Notes: generated from the sequence alone by a model not told the origin. 56,112 nt of DNA from Phaeoceros laevis (GCA_049999765.1 JBNGIQ010007800.1:1-56112); one strand, 5' to 3'. Numbered from the stretch's first letter, positions 44,111 through 54,084 are shown. Numbers and translations are program-made.

Positions 44111-44662
44111 TCTTGGACCACACCAGGCTGGCACCGACTGGTCTTTTCCGGCATAGATGTCCAGCAGTGTGAAACCTCTAAGAAAGGAAACTCCTGTTGC
44201 CCCATCAAACTCCCCACAACTCATCGCAATTCCGCTGCAGGATCAAGAGGCGGTCTCGGGAAGAAGCCAGCTGCTGCTTGCCTGTTAAGCCACATCCCGG
44301 CACCATTTCCTGGAACACTGAACGCGACCCGGCACAGAGTTCCAAAGCCCCTAGCCAGATTGTAGGGCAGACGAGAAGCCTAGTTTTCGCTTCACGCAAT
44401 AAACACACAAGCACTTTCCATAGCTTGCGTACCGATTCTTCTGTACGTTCGTACAGTGCTAAGCTTCGTTGCTCACAGTCTACAGTCGATTCTTTAGGCC
44501 CATGGGAACAGGGTTCGTGGCATGCCGTGCCTACCACGTGACGTGGACAGGAGGCCACCTGTTCAGCATCTTAGTCATCAGCTACACCATCGACTCGTCA
44601 GGCAGCTTCCAAGCTGCCCTCATTTGCAGCCCTCAGGATCTGAAGCAGCGAACATTTCGGCG

Positions 44663-45530
44663 ATGCAGCAGCTCACCAGCCCCGCCAATTCCGGCAGCAA
44701 CGGATCTCACCAGCTATGGTGCCGTTCTCCCGGCGCTGTACGCCTCCATTCCAGCGCATCAATCGCAGTCCTCCGAGCTTCCGGCTTCCCCTCTGAGGAG
44801 GCAATTGCAACCACCAGGTAATTGCAACCACGCACCTGCCCGCCCCGATTGCAATTTGAGGAAATTCCCGGCTGTTTGTGACGCTTCCCCGGCCTCAATT
44901 TCTGCTGATCTTGACATCCCCTGCAGGAAAGAAGCAGTGCGCAAGCGGCAGTCATGGCCGATGGCCCGGCGGCAGCTGATGCTGGCCGCGGCAGCAGGCA
45001 TAGCTGGAGCGTGGCGGCAGGGCTGGGCCTTGGCGGCTGATGAGGTGAAGGATGTCCCGGAATTCGGCAGTGGGAGCAGAGAAGTGGACAAGGACGCTGG
45101 GTTCAGCTTCCGGCTGCCCAGAACAGAGCGGCCTAAGAAGAGGAGCAGCGGTGGCGGCACCCGGTCCCGGAGCCTGCAGCCGGAGGAGGAAGACGATGAC
45201 GACGATGATGAAGAAGAAGAAATTTTGGTGCTGGAAGGGGTCACGGCTCCCATCGGCCAGAACACCTCTTTCGATGTCTACATCAACCTGGCGGACGGGG
45301 ATCCCAGCAAGACTGCGCCCCAGTACGTGGGCACCTACTACAATGTGCCGCACATGTCCCCGGGTGGCGGCAGGCAGACCTCAGGCAACATGAGGGTGGG
45401 CATTGGAGGCGCGCTCAAGCGGCTGGGGATCACGGACTTGGACAATTTGGTGGTCAGTCTGGTGCCCAGGGGAGCTCGCCCTGAAGATGTCCCGGTGGTC
45501 GTCAAAGGGGTCAGGATCGAGTTCGAGTGA
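44663..45530 (+). CDS. KFDV-only (polyphenol oxidase C-terminal domain) protein with bipartite thylakoid-lumen signal, 252 aa
   Basis: Two exons (44663-44817, 44927-45530) with a 109-nt phase-2 intron. Exon 1 is a Ser/Ala-rich chloroplast-transit-like peptide (MQQLTSPANSGSNGSHQLWC). Exon 2 begins with a twin-arginine lumenal signal (MARRQLMLAAAAGIAG, ending GWALAA), a Tat signal in the place where polyphenol oxidases carry one. About 100 residues then lead to the KFDV (PF12143-type) domain: an acidic run of Glu/Asp, EILVLEGVTAP, TSFDVYINLADGDPS, YVGTYYNVPH, MRVGIGGALKRLGI, NLVVSLVPRG, VVVKGVRIEFE. In polyphenol oxidase this domain shields the copper site until proteolysis. No HxxxC or other copper-binding tyrosinase sequence is present, and the intron has no room for one. 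The role is unknown. The close paralogue is at 47758. Confidence 0.82.
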
Positions 45531-46588
45531 CATTTTTTGAGCACGTAGCCACCAGGTGTGAATAGTTGTGGAGTTGTTTCAACTCTCAAGTGTAAACTCC
45601 AAGTGTCTTCTTGTGAAGTGTACATAAATGTATTAGTACTAGCAAGTAGATGTACTTTTAATGAGAATAAAATTATTTTTTATCTAGATAATTATGCTAC
45701 GAAATAAATCGCCATAGGCTACGCTATCATCGTCGTTGAAGGAGGACGCGCTATCATCGTCGTTGAAGGAGGACGCATTCAAATGCCAACGAATCTCACT
45801 ACCTTTTTTGCCACTAAACATATCTAGATGGCACACCTTAGTTGCAGGAATCGGCGATTCATTGAAATGAATAGTCAATGAATCGCCGATTCATACGTAA
45901 ATTACTGCAATGTAGGTAAAAATCGTAAAGTAACTTTCATTTTATATAGAAAGATAAAAAATCGAAATACCATATTAATACGGTATGGATTTTCGAAGTT
46001 AGCAATGTTAGTTACGATTTGGTTGTCGCGCGCTGCCAAACTTGCGCGATGCGAAACTCCAAACTCAAGATGAGGCTCGTGCCCGCCATCGCTCCGCCCT
46101 TGCCTGCCCGCCATCGCTCCCCTCCACCCGCCATCGCTGCACTTCCTTGCCATCGCTGAGCCATCGCCTACTCATGTGCGATGCTTAAACCCAAGTGATA
46201 TAGTTAAGTAGGGTAACTAAGTATGTATAGACAAGATCGTATATACAGTTATATAAATATTTGCCAATACTCCGTATATACGGCGATTCCGAATCGCCAT
46301 TTTTCAAGGAAGCGTCAATTTGACGTCACGTACGTCACTTTCCCGCTTCGTATTTTACGCTTCTGCAACTAAGTGGCACACAAGCAATTGAAAATCAATA
46401 GAACAAGTATTTCTTATTGGTCCCTTGGGAGCAAAATTAGAGTGGTTATCATCATACTTCAAGCAAAATGCTATTTCAAGAATTTTATTCATAGCAAAAT
46501 GGAAGATTTTACGAACTTATGATGGTACAGGGTTCCTCTCTAAAGATCTCTTCCAATATATTTATTGTGAAAGTAGGCATATTTATTA
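45531..46588. other. AT-rich island with duplications and hairpins
   Basis: About 1 kb, much poorer in GC than its neighbours. It holds a 27-bp tandem duplication (45723-45749, 45750-45776), a perfect 16-bp inverted repeat (45849-45864 against 45876-45891, 11-base loop) and another 8-bp-arm palindrome at 46282-46298 built on the same ggcgattc/gaatcgcc word. A G+C patch at 46075-46165 repeats gccatcgct about seven times. No gene seen; it could be a decayed non-autonomous transposon. Confidence 0.6.
45849..45891. repeat. Perfect 16-bp inverted repeat (hairpin)
   Basis: Left arm aatcggcgattcattg (45849-45864) and its exact reverse complement (45876-45891) flank an 11-base loop. The word gaatcgcc recurs as a palindrome at 46282-46298, so both may come from one element type. 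No poly-T follows it. Confidence 0.85.
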
Positions 46589-47098
46589 TTAAAGTAGGGG
46601 TGGCCAATATGGCACATTAGTTGTACCGTATCTATCTATATCATAAAACTTATCATTGATAAGAAAGTGAGCGAAACAATCTGGAGTCATGAGAACACCT
46701 TTCCAACGTTTGAAACAGCGTACATTTATAAGATCAAAGATCACACTCTGAAGACATGTGGTACAATCTTCAACACTTGCACAGGAGCTTGTCTCTCTGC
46801 AACCTCCTCGCCAACTGACTAATGAACATAGCCCATTCTCTTTATCATCAAAACTTTTCATTCCTTCGATTTTAATAAATTTTCCTCTAGGTCTTGTCAG
46901 TTCAAATTTATAGCTTTTACGTTGCTGCCAATATTTAGGTATAGCAAGAAAAATATCTTCAAATGCCATATATAGAGGTGTCGTGAAGTCTTTTTGTGGT
47001 AATGATTTAATGTAGCACCAATTGTAATATGGTGTTGTATCAGGCGCTCCATTTGCTATCAATCCAAGCGCAAGTACTAATGCATAGAATATCACCAT
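46589..47098 (-). CDS. Secreted single-DUF26 (Gnk2-like) cysteine-rich protein, 169 aa
   Basis: An intronless frame starts at ATG 47098, immediately before a signal peptide (MVIFYALVLALGLIANGAP). The open frame continues upstream to 47221, but that extension has no family match. The mature part has the Cys layout of the DUF26/Gnk2 stress-antifungal domain: GLCSLVSWRGGC, CASVEDCTTCLQ (a shortened C-x5-C-x2-C instead of C-x8-C-x2-C), VRCFKRW and MTPDCFAHFLINDKFYD. Single-domain DUF26 proteins are apoplastic, and ginkbilobin binds mannose and is antifungal. Codon use is strongly A/T-biased, unlike the GC-rich genes on both sides. The gene sits antisense between the two KFDV-only genes. DUF26 membership rests on the Cys pattern and is moderately secure. 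Confidence 0.65.
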   Translation of the reverse strand: MVIFYALVLALGLIANGAPDTTPYYNWCYIKSLPQKDFTTPLYMAFEDIFLAIPKYWQQRKSYKFELTRPRGKFIKIEGMKSFDDKENGLCSLVSWRGGCRETSSCASVEDCTTCLQSVIFDLINVRCFKRWKGVLMTPDCFAHFLINDKFYDIDRYGTTNVPYWPPLL

Positions 47099-47757
47099 CT
47101 TGGTTGATGTATATCTTTGTCCAAAAATATATTGTATATCTTTATATATAATATGTAATAAAACCACAAAATAGGAAACATTGTATGTTATTGGTTCGTA
47201 TATCAGCATTTTATGGGCCACCTACCATGGTCGTGGTCCGTGCATAGCCAAATATTAGTGAACTGTAAAATCAAGAATATCCATTAGATTTTTTAATTTC
47301 TCTCTCATCGTACATGGTAAGCAAGTCAAGAAAAACCTTTAATTCTAAAGTGCATTGTAAGGAAAAATGAATTTCATAGTAATAGTGATTATGATTGGAT
47401 AACTAGGAGGATGAGATTTACATCTTCACGCAGTTATTACCTCATCACTAAGGGCTATTTCTACCACAGCCTCCTCACTCTTTGCCATTCTGCCATTTTC
47501 AGTTTTCCTTTGAATATTGCAACGTCGGTAGGGGTTAGCCCCAGCCGCTTACAGGTGGCCACCTTGAGCTGGTAGCAACGAGAAGCTTTTACCTACAGTA
47601 TATTATTGCCCCGATGGAGTAGCTGCAGTGTCCATAGGGCACGTCGTGCGACTCGTGCCCCTGGAGACGCGCTGTTCCGATTGAGCACGCCAACCTAAAA
47701 GAAGAGCCTCTCCCAGATCGGCAAGGGCTGCCGGCACCGGAACCAGACGCACCAGAG
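47099..47757. other. Intergenic / 5' flank of the second KFDV gene
   Basis: AT-rich up to about 47560, then GC-rich. The frame of the downstream KFDV gene is open from a TAG at about 47637 but has no ATG before 47758, so an upstream exon joined near here is possible. No other gene seen. Confidence 0.45.
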
Positions 47758-48318
47758 ATGGACCTCGATCGCGAGCTCGCAGGAGAGCGGCGCGACGATC
47801 CGGCGACAGCAGCAGCCGCGGCGGCCGCGGATCTTGAAGAATTCGGGCCCGACCGCCGGAAAATCCACAAGGCCGCCGGGTTCAGCTTCCGCGTGCCCAG
47901 GCCGGAGCGGCCGCAGCAGCGCAAGCAGGTTCCGAACCGTCGGGCTCGCGGCCTGGACAAGCAGGAGGAGGAGGGGGAGGAAGACAACGACGAGGAGGAA
48001 GAGGAGATTTTGGTGATCGAAGGCGTCACGGTGCCCGGCACCCAGACCGCATCCTTCGACGTCTTCCTCAACATGCCCGACGCGGACCAGAGCACGTCGC
48101 TGGCGTGCGCCGAGTACGCCGGCAGCTACTACCACCTTCCGCACCCTGGGCCGCCTGGGAAAGAGGCCGTGAGCACCATGAGGGTGGGGATCGGGGACAC
48201 CGTCAGGCAGCTGGGCATCACCGACCTGGACCACGTGGTGGTGACGCTGGTGCCCAGGGGCGCCGCCCCGGACGACGTTCCCATCAGTGTGAAAGGGGTG
48301 AGGATCGAGTACGAGTAG
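47758..48318 (+). CDS. KFDV-only (polyphenol oxidase C-terminal domain) protein, second copy, 186 aa
   Basis: Paralogue of the 44663 gene. From the ATG at 47758, AAADLEEFGPDRRKIHKAAG aligns with the first copy's AADEVKDVPEFG...DKDAG. Then come GFSFRVPRPERPQQRKQ, a Glu/Asp run, EILVIEGVTVPG, ASFDVFLNMPDADQ, YAGSYYHLPHPGPPG, MRVGIGDTVRQLGI, HVVVTLVPRG and ISVKGVRIEYE. There is no tyrosinase domain. The twin-arginine hydrophobic segment of the first copy is replaced by ERRDDPATAAAAAAAD, so lumenal targeting looks lost unless an upstream exon supplies a signal. The first exon may be missing: the frame is open upstream to about 47637 without an ATG. GC content and codon use are higher than in the AT-rich island just upstream. 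Confidence 0.72.
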   Translation: MDLDRELAGERRDDPATAAAAAAADLEEFGPDRRKIHKAAGFSFRVPRPERPQQRKQVPNRRARGLDKQEEEGEEDNDEEEEEILVIEGVTVPGTQTASFDVFLNMPDADQSTSLACAEYAGSYYHLPHPGPPGKEAVSTMRVGIGDTVRQLGITDLDHVVVTLVPRGAAPDDVPISVKGVRIEYE

Positions 48319-49299
48319 CTTATTGCTACTAGTAGCTTGCTAGACTAGTACTGGACGGACATTCGCCAAACGTTTCCAAAGGTGATCAATTGTCCGCTCT
48401 GGGAATTGAGTCAATTGACCATGACCTGCAATTGATCTGCTCCTGATCGGCCTCTCCTCTCCCACATCTTTTGACACAACAAGTTGCACCCTGTAGTCTA
48501 AGCTTAATCAAGCTTCGCTCAGATGTTCGTGTCCTAGACGGTGAGGTTTTATCAAAAGTGTAGTGACAGGCGGTGCAATCTCACTCCTTGTGCTCTCAGA
48601 TCTTTTGACACAATATCATTTTTTAGGTGGCACTGACATTTCGATCCACGGGTCAAATAATGTTTTTTGTATAGCTGATCGATCACAATCTACAATAGCC
48701 GGCGAGCAAGTGCTATTATTGCATGGCTCCATCTCGGAATCCGTGCTTGGCATTAAACAAATTCCCGAAAAGTCATCTCCGTACTCCCGGGCCCTCAATG
48801 ACACATGTGAGGCCTGCCAAGTGGGTATTGAATATACATATATGTGTACGGACGCAGATGCCCAGCACCAGCAGAGCTGACAGTGAGCGAGCTCAAAAAG
48901 GAGGCTATAAGTTACATCTGGTCTATGTGCGTACGTGCATTTACTACAACACTTTTTGTGCCGGATGGTAGATGAGGACCATGTGCAACGAATGGCGGTG
49001 GCCCCTTGCCAGTCATGGCACCTGGTGATGACCTCTGCATACGTACAAGAGGCAGGATGCAGCTCGCATTTGCAGCACCGAGTTGTTTGGCATCAGTTGC
49101 CGCCTCGAGGTATCCATCGTCTCACAGAGGACTATTTTCAAGGCAGCAACAGTGCTCAGCAGCAGCTGTTCCCAGCTTCCTTGACAGGTAATTTTATTGT
49201 AGACCACCTTCTTACAAGTCATCACAATCTGGAGCTAGCTCGCTAGTTCGATTTGATCATGGCCTTTCAATTCACCATTTTTGTGGGTACCTTTGCAGA
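48319..49299. other. Intergenic; 5' leader intron of the dirigent gene
   Basis: About 980 bp without a recognisable coding pattern. A clean acceptor (acctttgcag, ending 49298) sits one base before the dirigent ATG, so part of this stretch is probably an intron in the 5' leader. Confidence 0.5.
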
Positions 49300-49920
49300 A
49301 TGAGGATGCCGTCCTCTTTGCTGCTGGAAGCCGTGGTCGCCTCCTTCTTGAGCTTGGTCTTGGCATCGGCATCAGCTGGCGCTGAGGAAGTGCCGGAGAG
49401 AATGCTCCCTCTCCAGTTTCCGTTCCTCGTGCAGAAGCTGAGCCTGTACCAGCAGGAGAATCCCACCACCGCCATCTTCGTGGTCCCGCCGCAGTCGGGT
49501 CACGGCGGGAGCTTCGGGGCGTTGTCGGTGATCGACCAGCCGTTGACGGCGGGAGTGGATGTGGCGTCGACGGAGGTGGGCAGGGCGCGGGGGCTGGCCG
49601 TCTTCTCCGATGACTTGGAGGTGGGGAAGACGGGCGCGCCGGAGCTGGTGTGGACGGCCGACATCAACGATCCTAGGCCCGGGGGGTACGGGAACGGCAC
49701 CATCAGTCTGCGGGGGTACAACCAGCTCGCGACGGCGCTGCGGGAGGTGTCCATCGTTGGAGGTACCGGCAGGTTCCGCCTCGCGCAGGGATGGGCGACT
49801 GTTTCCACGGTGTACCGGAACGATACCACGCGCTACTCCACGCAGGCTTGGACCTTCTACGTCTACTTGCCCCCCTTCACGGTGCAAGACTTTCACTTGA
49901 ACCTCCATGAAAGCAGTTAG
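49300..49920 (+). CDS. Dirigent-family protein, secreted, 206 aa
   Basis: A single coding exon starts at the ATG at 49300 with a signal peptide (SSLLLEAVVASFLSLVLASA). The dirigent barrel follows: LQFPFLVQKLSLYQQENPTT, AIFVVPPQSGHGGSFGALSV, VGRARGLAVFSDD, PELVWTADINDPRPGGYGNG, REVSIVGGTGRFRLAQGWAT, then a last strand TWTFYVYLPP-like end. Asn-linked glycosylation sites are likely (NGT, NDT). It acts in the apoplast as a non-catalytic guide of monolignol radical coupling, or as a related pterocarpan/lignan dirigent; the exact product cannot be told. It is a paralogue of the gene at 41385-42110; the two flank the KFDV pair. A splice acceptor directly before the ATG implies an intron in the 5' leader. 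Confidence 0.9.
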   Translation: MRMPSSLLLEAVVASFLSLVLASASAGAEEVPERMLPLQFPFLVQKLSLYQQENPTTAIFVVPPQSGHGGSFGALSVIDQPLTAGVDVASTEVGRARGLAVFSDDLEVGKTGAPELVWTADINDPRPGGYGNGTISLRGYNQLATALREVSIVGGTGRFRLAQGWATVSTVYRNDTTRYSTQAWTFYVYLPPFTVQDFHLNLHESS

Positions 49921-50490
49921 CCTCAAGCTCTCTCCCTCTCACAGGAGGAATGAGCAAGTGTACTCGTAGTTTGAGAACCCTAGAAACGGAAGTGTAAATT
50001 CTGGTTGTTTTCCTTGAGCAGTCCTGGGCATTCAAGTTGTTCTTCTGCGCTTTCAAAGTCCGTGGCAGTGACAAGATTGGCAGAACTCTTGATACTTTGC
50101 ATTCCTTAGGAGACTCTGGATGTGCGAGCCAAAATCTTTTCGGTATGTACTTTGTCTAAACGAAACCACGCGTAGGCAGCGCAATTTTATTTCACAACCA
50201 GATTTTCCAGCTGAATGCGCAAATGGCACTTGGAAATGGAGCCTTCCCCCAGTGGCAGGTGGCAATCAGGATAGGCTGTCACTTGGCTCCTCGATTTAGC
50301 CTGGGGCGGATGACCTGCAGATTCTGCAAACTAATTTAATGAGTGTAGTGAGGCTGGCTTTCTGCAAAAGCACTTCCGCTATATGCTCATTGACATTGTA
50401 TGAAGTCTTTGCTGGTGAGAGGAAATGGCGAACTTAGACTATTAGTCAACGCATCTAATCATTGGGTTTGCCAACTCCTGTGAGATTTAG
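49921..50490. other. Intergenic, no gene seen
   Basis: 570 bp, the 3' flank of the dirigent gene, with no coding pattern. Confidence 0.5.
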
Positions 50491-50625
50491 GTCACGGGAA
50501 ACCAGAATCGGATGCTTGGAGCAGCTGCTGAGCAGATTTTTGGTGCGGGAGGCAAGAGGATGAGACCTGCTCTCATCTCCTTGGTGGCAAGGGCAACCCT
50601 TGAACTAGCTGGTCTGAACTCAGTT
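50491..50625 (+). pseudogene. Isolated exon of a solanesyl/polyprenyl diphosphate synthase
   Basis: After an acceptor (gagatttag), the frame reads VTGNQNRMLGAAAEQIFGAG then GKRMRPALISLVARATLELA, ending AGLN before a possible donor (gttgtc). GGKRMRP is the isopentenyl-diphosphate-binding motif of trans-prenyl transferases, and the surrounding residues match solanesyl diphosphate synthase. No DDxxD exon or other part is visible on either side, so this is one exon carried here by duplication or transposition, next to a PPR gene. It should be non-functional. Confidence 0.75.
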
Positions 50626-51328
50626 GTCTTCAGCCCTGGGAAAACCTACGTTGTTCAGCTATGGCTCGGCGAACTGCACCAAAATTGCAGACGGGTACCA
50701 GAGCAGGGCCTGAGGACGAGGCTATGCGAGGCTTGGTACCTGATGTAGTTGTTGTCGGCAACTTTTGGCGGACGTGTATACGCAATGTGAATTTTGGAGG
50801 ACGCCCACAAAGTTTTTTCAGCGAGTGCCTCAAGGTATGGACACGGAATCTCATGAGGATGGGGTGGAACCGAGCAAAGCCTGCCGTCTCCTGCGACCTG
50901 GAGAGTCGCAGGCAAATATGGAGATGGGGTCTGCTGGGAATCAGGTCTATACCTGGGCTAGGCAAATATTTCTCCCAAACGAGTAAGAGTCAGGAGGCTT
51001 TGCAATTACAAGCACGCGGGACATGGATGCAACCGTAACAGGAAAGTCTGGGCTATGGTGCTCCGCAATTTGAGGTCAAGTGTATTGTCAAGGCACTGGG
51101 GCTGGCCCAAGCCTTTTTTGAGTTCGGACTGTGTGGTGACAAGCTGTTTCTCCAGCTGTAGCTCTGCCGGTGTGGATTCTCAAAGGCAGGACGACTCCAG
51201 AATCCAATTGATAGGTGGGTAACAAAAACAACAAAGTGAAACGATGTGTTTCCAGAATCCATCAGGGTGTTGTTTTGAAGCTTTGATGGACTCACCATCT
51301 GGACCGTGTTTATGACCAGCCCTACTGT
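50626..51328. other. Unassigned stretch upstream of the PPR gene
   Basis: About 700 bp with short open frames that match nothing I know. A first exon of the downstream PPR gene (the WWDNR half of its PDF module) would be expected here by analogy with its relatives, but I do not see it. Confidence 0.45.
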
Positions 51329-53839
51329 ATGTTTGCAGATAAGAGCAGCAACGAGGCGCTTTGGAAAAACAACTGGACTGCTTCCAGCCTGAGAAGAGAG
51401 GCATTATCCACCAAAGCTGGTAGAGGCAGGTTCCGGACAGGCACTGGTTTGGTCGGTAGACTTGATAGGCCTGTTGACCTGGATTCGCGGCGTCGGAAGG
51501 AAAATTCCTGGACTGCGTTAATCTCGCATCAGGCCAGGTCTGGGCAATGCAGGCAGGCTCTCAAAACATATGAGGAAACGGAGAAGGCCGGGGTGGAACC
51601 AAGTCGAAGCACTGTCGTTACTCTTTTGAAGGCATGCAGTAGCTTGCAGGACCTGGCGACTGCCAAAAGGGTTCATACTCTGGTGGTGAGTAGTGGCTTT
51701 GAGTCTGATTTATACATTGGCACCATGTTGGTAGATATGTATGCAAAGTGTAGGAGCCTGGTGGATGCAAGGCTTGCCTTTGAGAAGATGCCTTCTCGTA
51801 ATGTGGTTTCCTGGTCTGCCATGATATGGGGGTACGCCCAGATGAAGAAGGGTGAAGTGGCTTTGCAACTGTACATACGAATGCAACAGGAAGGTGTGGC
51901 ACCCAACGATCGAACGTATGTTTGTGCACTGAAGGCTTGCAGTTCAATGGTGGCTTCAGGAATAAGGAAAGATGTATGCCTGGAGCATGTCAGATCCATC
52001 CATGCTGATATTGTTAAAGGGAAGTTTGAGTCAGATCTTTATGTCGGGAACATGCTGGTTGATGTGTATGCAAAATGTGGAAACCTGGAGGATGCTAGGA
52101 CGGTGTTTGAGAAGATGCCTTGTCGTGATATGGTTTCCTGGAATGCCATGATCATGGGGTACGCCCAGATGGGGAAGGATGAAGTGGCCTTACAACTGTA
52201 CAGTCGGATGAAGCAGGAAGGTGTGGAACGCAACGACCGGACACATGTGAGTGCACTGAAGGCTTGTAGCATCATGGGAGAGCGCAATGCAGGTAAGGGT
52301 ATATCTGTTAACGAAGGGTGTCTGGTGACCGTCAGGTCCATCCATGCAGACCTTGTTCAGGGAAACTGCGGGTTGAATCTGTTCGTAAGGAACATGCTCG
52401 TGGATGCCTATGCAAAATGTGGGAGCCTGGAACATGCTAGGCTGGAGTTCGAACAAATGGTTTGTCGTGACGTGGTTTCCTGGAATGCTATGATCTTGGG
52501 GTATGCTCAGATGGACGAGGGTGAAGAGGCTTTGCAAATGTACAGTAGGATGCAAAAGGAAGGTGTGGAGCGAAATGACCGAACTTATGTCAGTGCACTC
52601 AAGGCTTGCAGCACCATTGCGGAGTCTGCAGAGAGGAGCGAAGGTGATAGCACAGTTGTACATGAAAGGTGTCTAGAGGCAGTCAGGGCCATCCACAGAG
52701 ATGCTGTCACTGGGATGTTTGAATCAGATTTTTTTGTAGGCAACATGCTGGTGGATGCATATGCGAAGTGTGGAGGCCTTGAGGATGCCAGGCAGGTTTT
52801 TGAGAATATGCCTTGTCGTACAGTGGTTTCCTGGAATGCTATGATCTTGGGGTATGCCCAGGTGAACAAGGGTGAAGAGGCTTTGGAATTATACAACCAG
52901 ATGCAACAGGCAGGCGTGGTACCAGATGGGCGGACTTATGTTAGTGCACTGAACGCTTGTGCTGATCTGGGGGAATTGAATAAGGGGAAGGAAATTCATG
53001 CACAGATCCTGAAAGCTGGTCTGCAGACCACTGACTGCTTTTTGACAGATAGTCTGATTAGTATGTATGGTAAATGCGGGAGCATGGTGGATGCGCAGCA
53101 ATTGTTTGAAGCAATGCCCCTGAGAGGAATTGTGGCATGGAATGCACTGATCGCGGGGTATGCCAATCAAGGAGAGAGTGAAGTCGTGTTTGATTTGTTT
53201 CAGAGGATGCAGCAGGAGGGTGTGCAACCAGACGGCATAACTTTTCTTGGGGTTCTCACCGTCTGCAGCCATGTGGGTCTAGTGCACAGAGGCCAAGAGT
53301 ACTTCAGGGCTATGAGCAGCAAATTTAGCATCACTCACACCATCAAACACTTCACCTGCTTGGTAGATCTACTTGGCCGTTCAGGCCAACTGGACGCAGC
53401 TATGGAGATAGTGAACACGATGCCTTTCATACCCAACGGTGCAGTGTGGGGATGCATTTTGAATGCTTGTTGCAAGTGGGGTGATGTCGAACTCGGAAGG
53501 CAAGCATTTGCATGTGCCGTAAGGTTGAACAAAGATGATGCTGCAGCATACGTTTCGATGGCAAACATCTTTGCGACTGCTCACATGCGGCAGGAAGCAA
53601 AGGAGATGCAGGCAATGAGAGTGAAACTACGAGCATGGAAGCAACCTGGATGGAGTCGGTGGACAGACACAAACGGCAAGGCGCATGTGTTTGTTGTGGG
53701 CGATCCAAGACATCCTGAAAGTCAGGACATACATGCCAAGCTACAAGATCTTTTGCTAAAAACAAAGAACAAGGATATGCTTCCTATGCCGAGTCGGCGT
53801 AGTAACGCATGTAAAGCACTACTGCCCAGTGCTAGCTAG
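51329..53839 (+). CDS. PPR protein, PLS class with E/E+ end, 836 aa
   Basis: One exon from the ATG at 51329. Its first residues (MFADKSSNEALWKN) align with the second half of the PDF module of its relatives (PDFRQKTTSEPLWID), so either the N-terminus is trimmed or an upstream exon is missing. P-L-S triplets follow (VDMYAKCRSLVDARLAFEKM, VSWNAMILGYAQMDEGEEAL). In three triplets the L motif has 13-18 extra residues between its helices, at about 51945-51990, 52275-52330 and 52615-52680. The last motifs are normal. The protein ends with E and E+ (MRVKLRAWKQPGWSRWTDTN, HVFVVGDPRHPES) and a short tail, without DYW. It is a probable organellar RNA-binding editing or processing factor that would need a deaminase partner. 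Confidence 0.88.
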   Translation: MFADKSSNEALWKNNWTASSLRREALSTKAGRGRFRTGTGLVGRLDRPVDLDSRRRKENSWTALISHQARSGQCRQALKTYEETEKAGVEPSRSTVVTLLKACSSLQDLATAKRVHTLVVSSGFESDLYIGTMLVDMYAKCRSLVDARLAFEKMPSRNVVSWSAMIWGYAQMKKGEVALQLYIRMQQEGVAPNDRTYVCALKACSSMVASGIRKDVCLEHVRSIHADIVKGKFESDLYVGNMLVDVYAKCGNLEDARTVFEKMPCRDMVSWNAMIMGYAQMGKDEVALQLYSRMKQEGVERNDRTHVSALKACSIMGERNAGKGISVNEGCLVTVRSIHADLVQGNCGLNLFVRNMLVDAYAKCGSLEHARLEFEQMVCRDVVSWNAMILGYAQMDEGEEALQMYSRMQKEGVERNDRTYVSALKACSTIAESAERSEGDSTVVHERCLEAVRAIHRDAVTGMFESDFFVGNMLVDAYAKCGGLEDARQVFENMPCRTVVSWNAMILGYAQVNKGEEALELYNQMQQAGVVPDGRTYVSALNACADLGELNKGKEIHAQILKAGLQTTDCFLTDSLISMYGKCGSMVDAQQLFEAMPLRGIVAWNALIAGYANQGESEVVFDLFQRMQQEGVQPDGITFLGVLTVCSHVGLVHRGQEYFRAMSSKFSITHTIKHFTCLVDLLGRSGQLDAAMEIVNTMPFIPNGAVWGCILNACCKWGDVELGRQAFACAVRLNKDDAAAYVSMANIFATAHMRQEAKEMQAMRVKLRAWKQPGWSRWTDTNGKAHVFVVGDPRHPESQDIHAKLQDLLLKTKNKDMLPMPSRRSNACKALLPSAS

Positions 53840-54084
53840 AAGAGGAGACTTTGTATACTCTCATCTGGTTGTAGTGAACACGCAAAATTCTGCATACGAA
53901 GAATCTGAAATTGGGCAGGCTGAAACACTAACTGCAGTCCTGGCAGCTAAGATAAGGTAGGTGAACGAGTTACACCATAGAAGTACATTGAATGGAGTTC
54001 AATGGACTGGTTTCTAAAAAAAGAAGCAATAGCAGTGGCAAGTTTTAATACCACTAAGTCTTGGCTTCACTGAAAATTTCCTCC
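53840..54084. other. Short convergent intergenic stretch
   Basis: 245 bp between the PPR stop and the stop of the minus-strand His-rich gene; nothing notable. Confidence 0.5.

Noticed and set aside
49372-49926. 184-residue minus-strand frame, Arg/Pro-rich
   Set aside because: Shadow of the GC-rich dirigent coding exon on the other strand.
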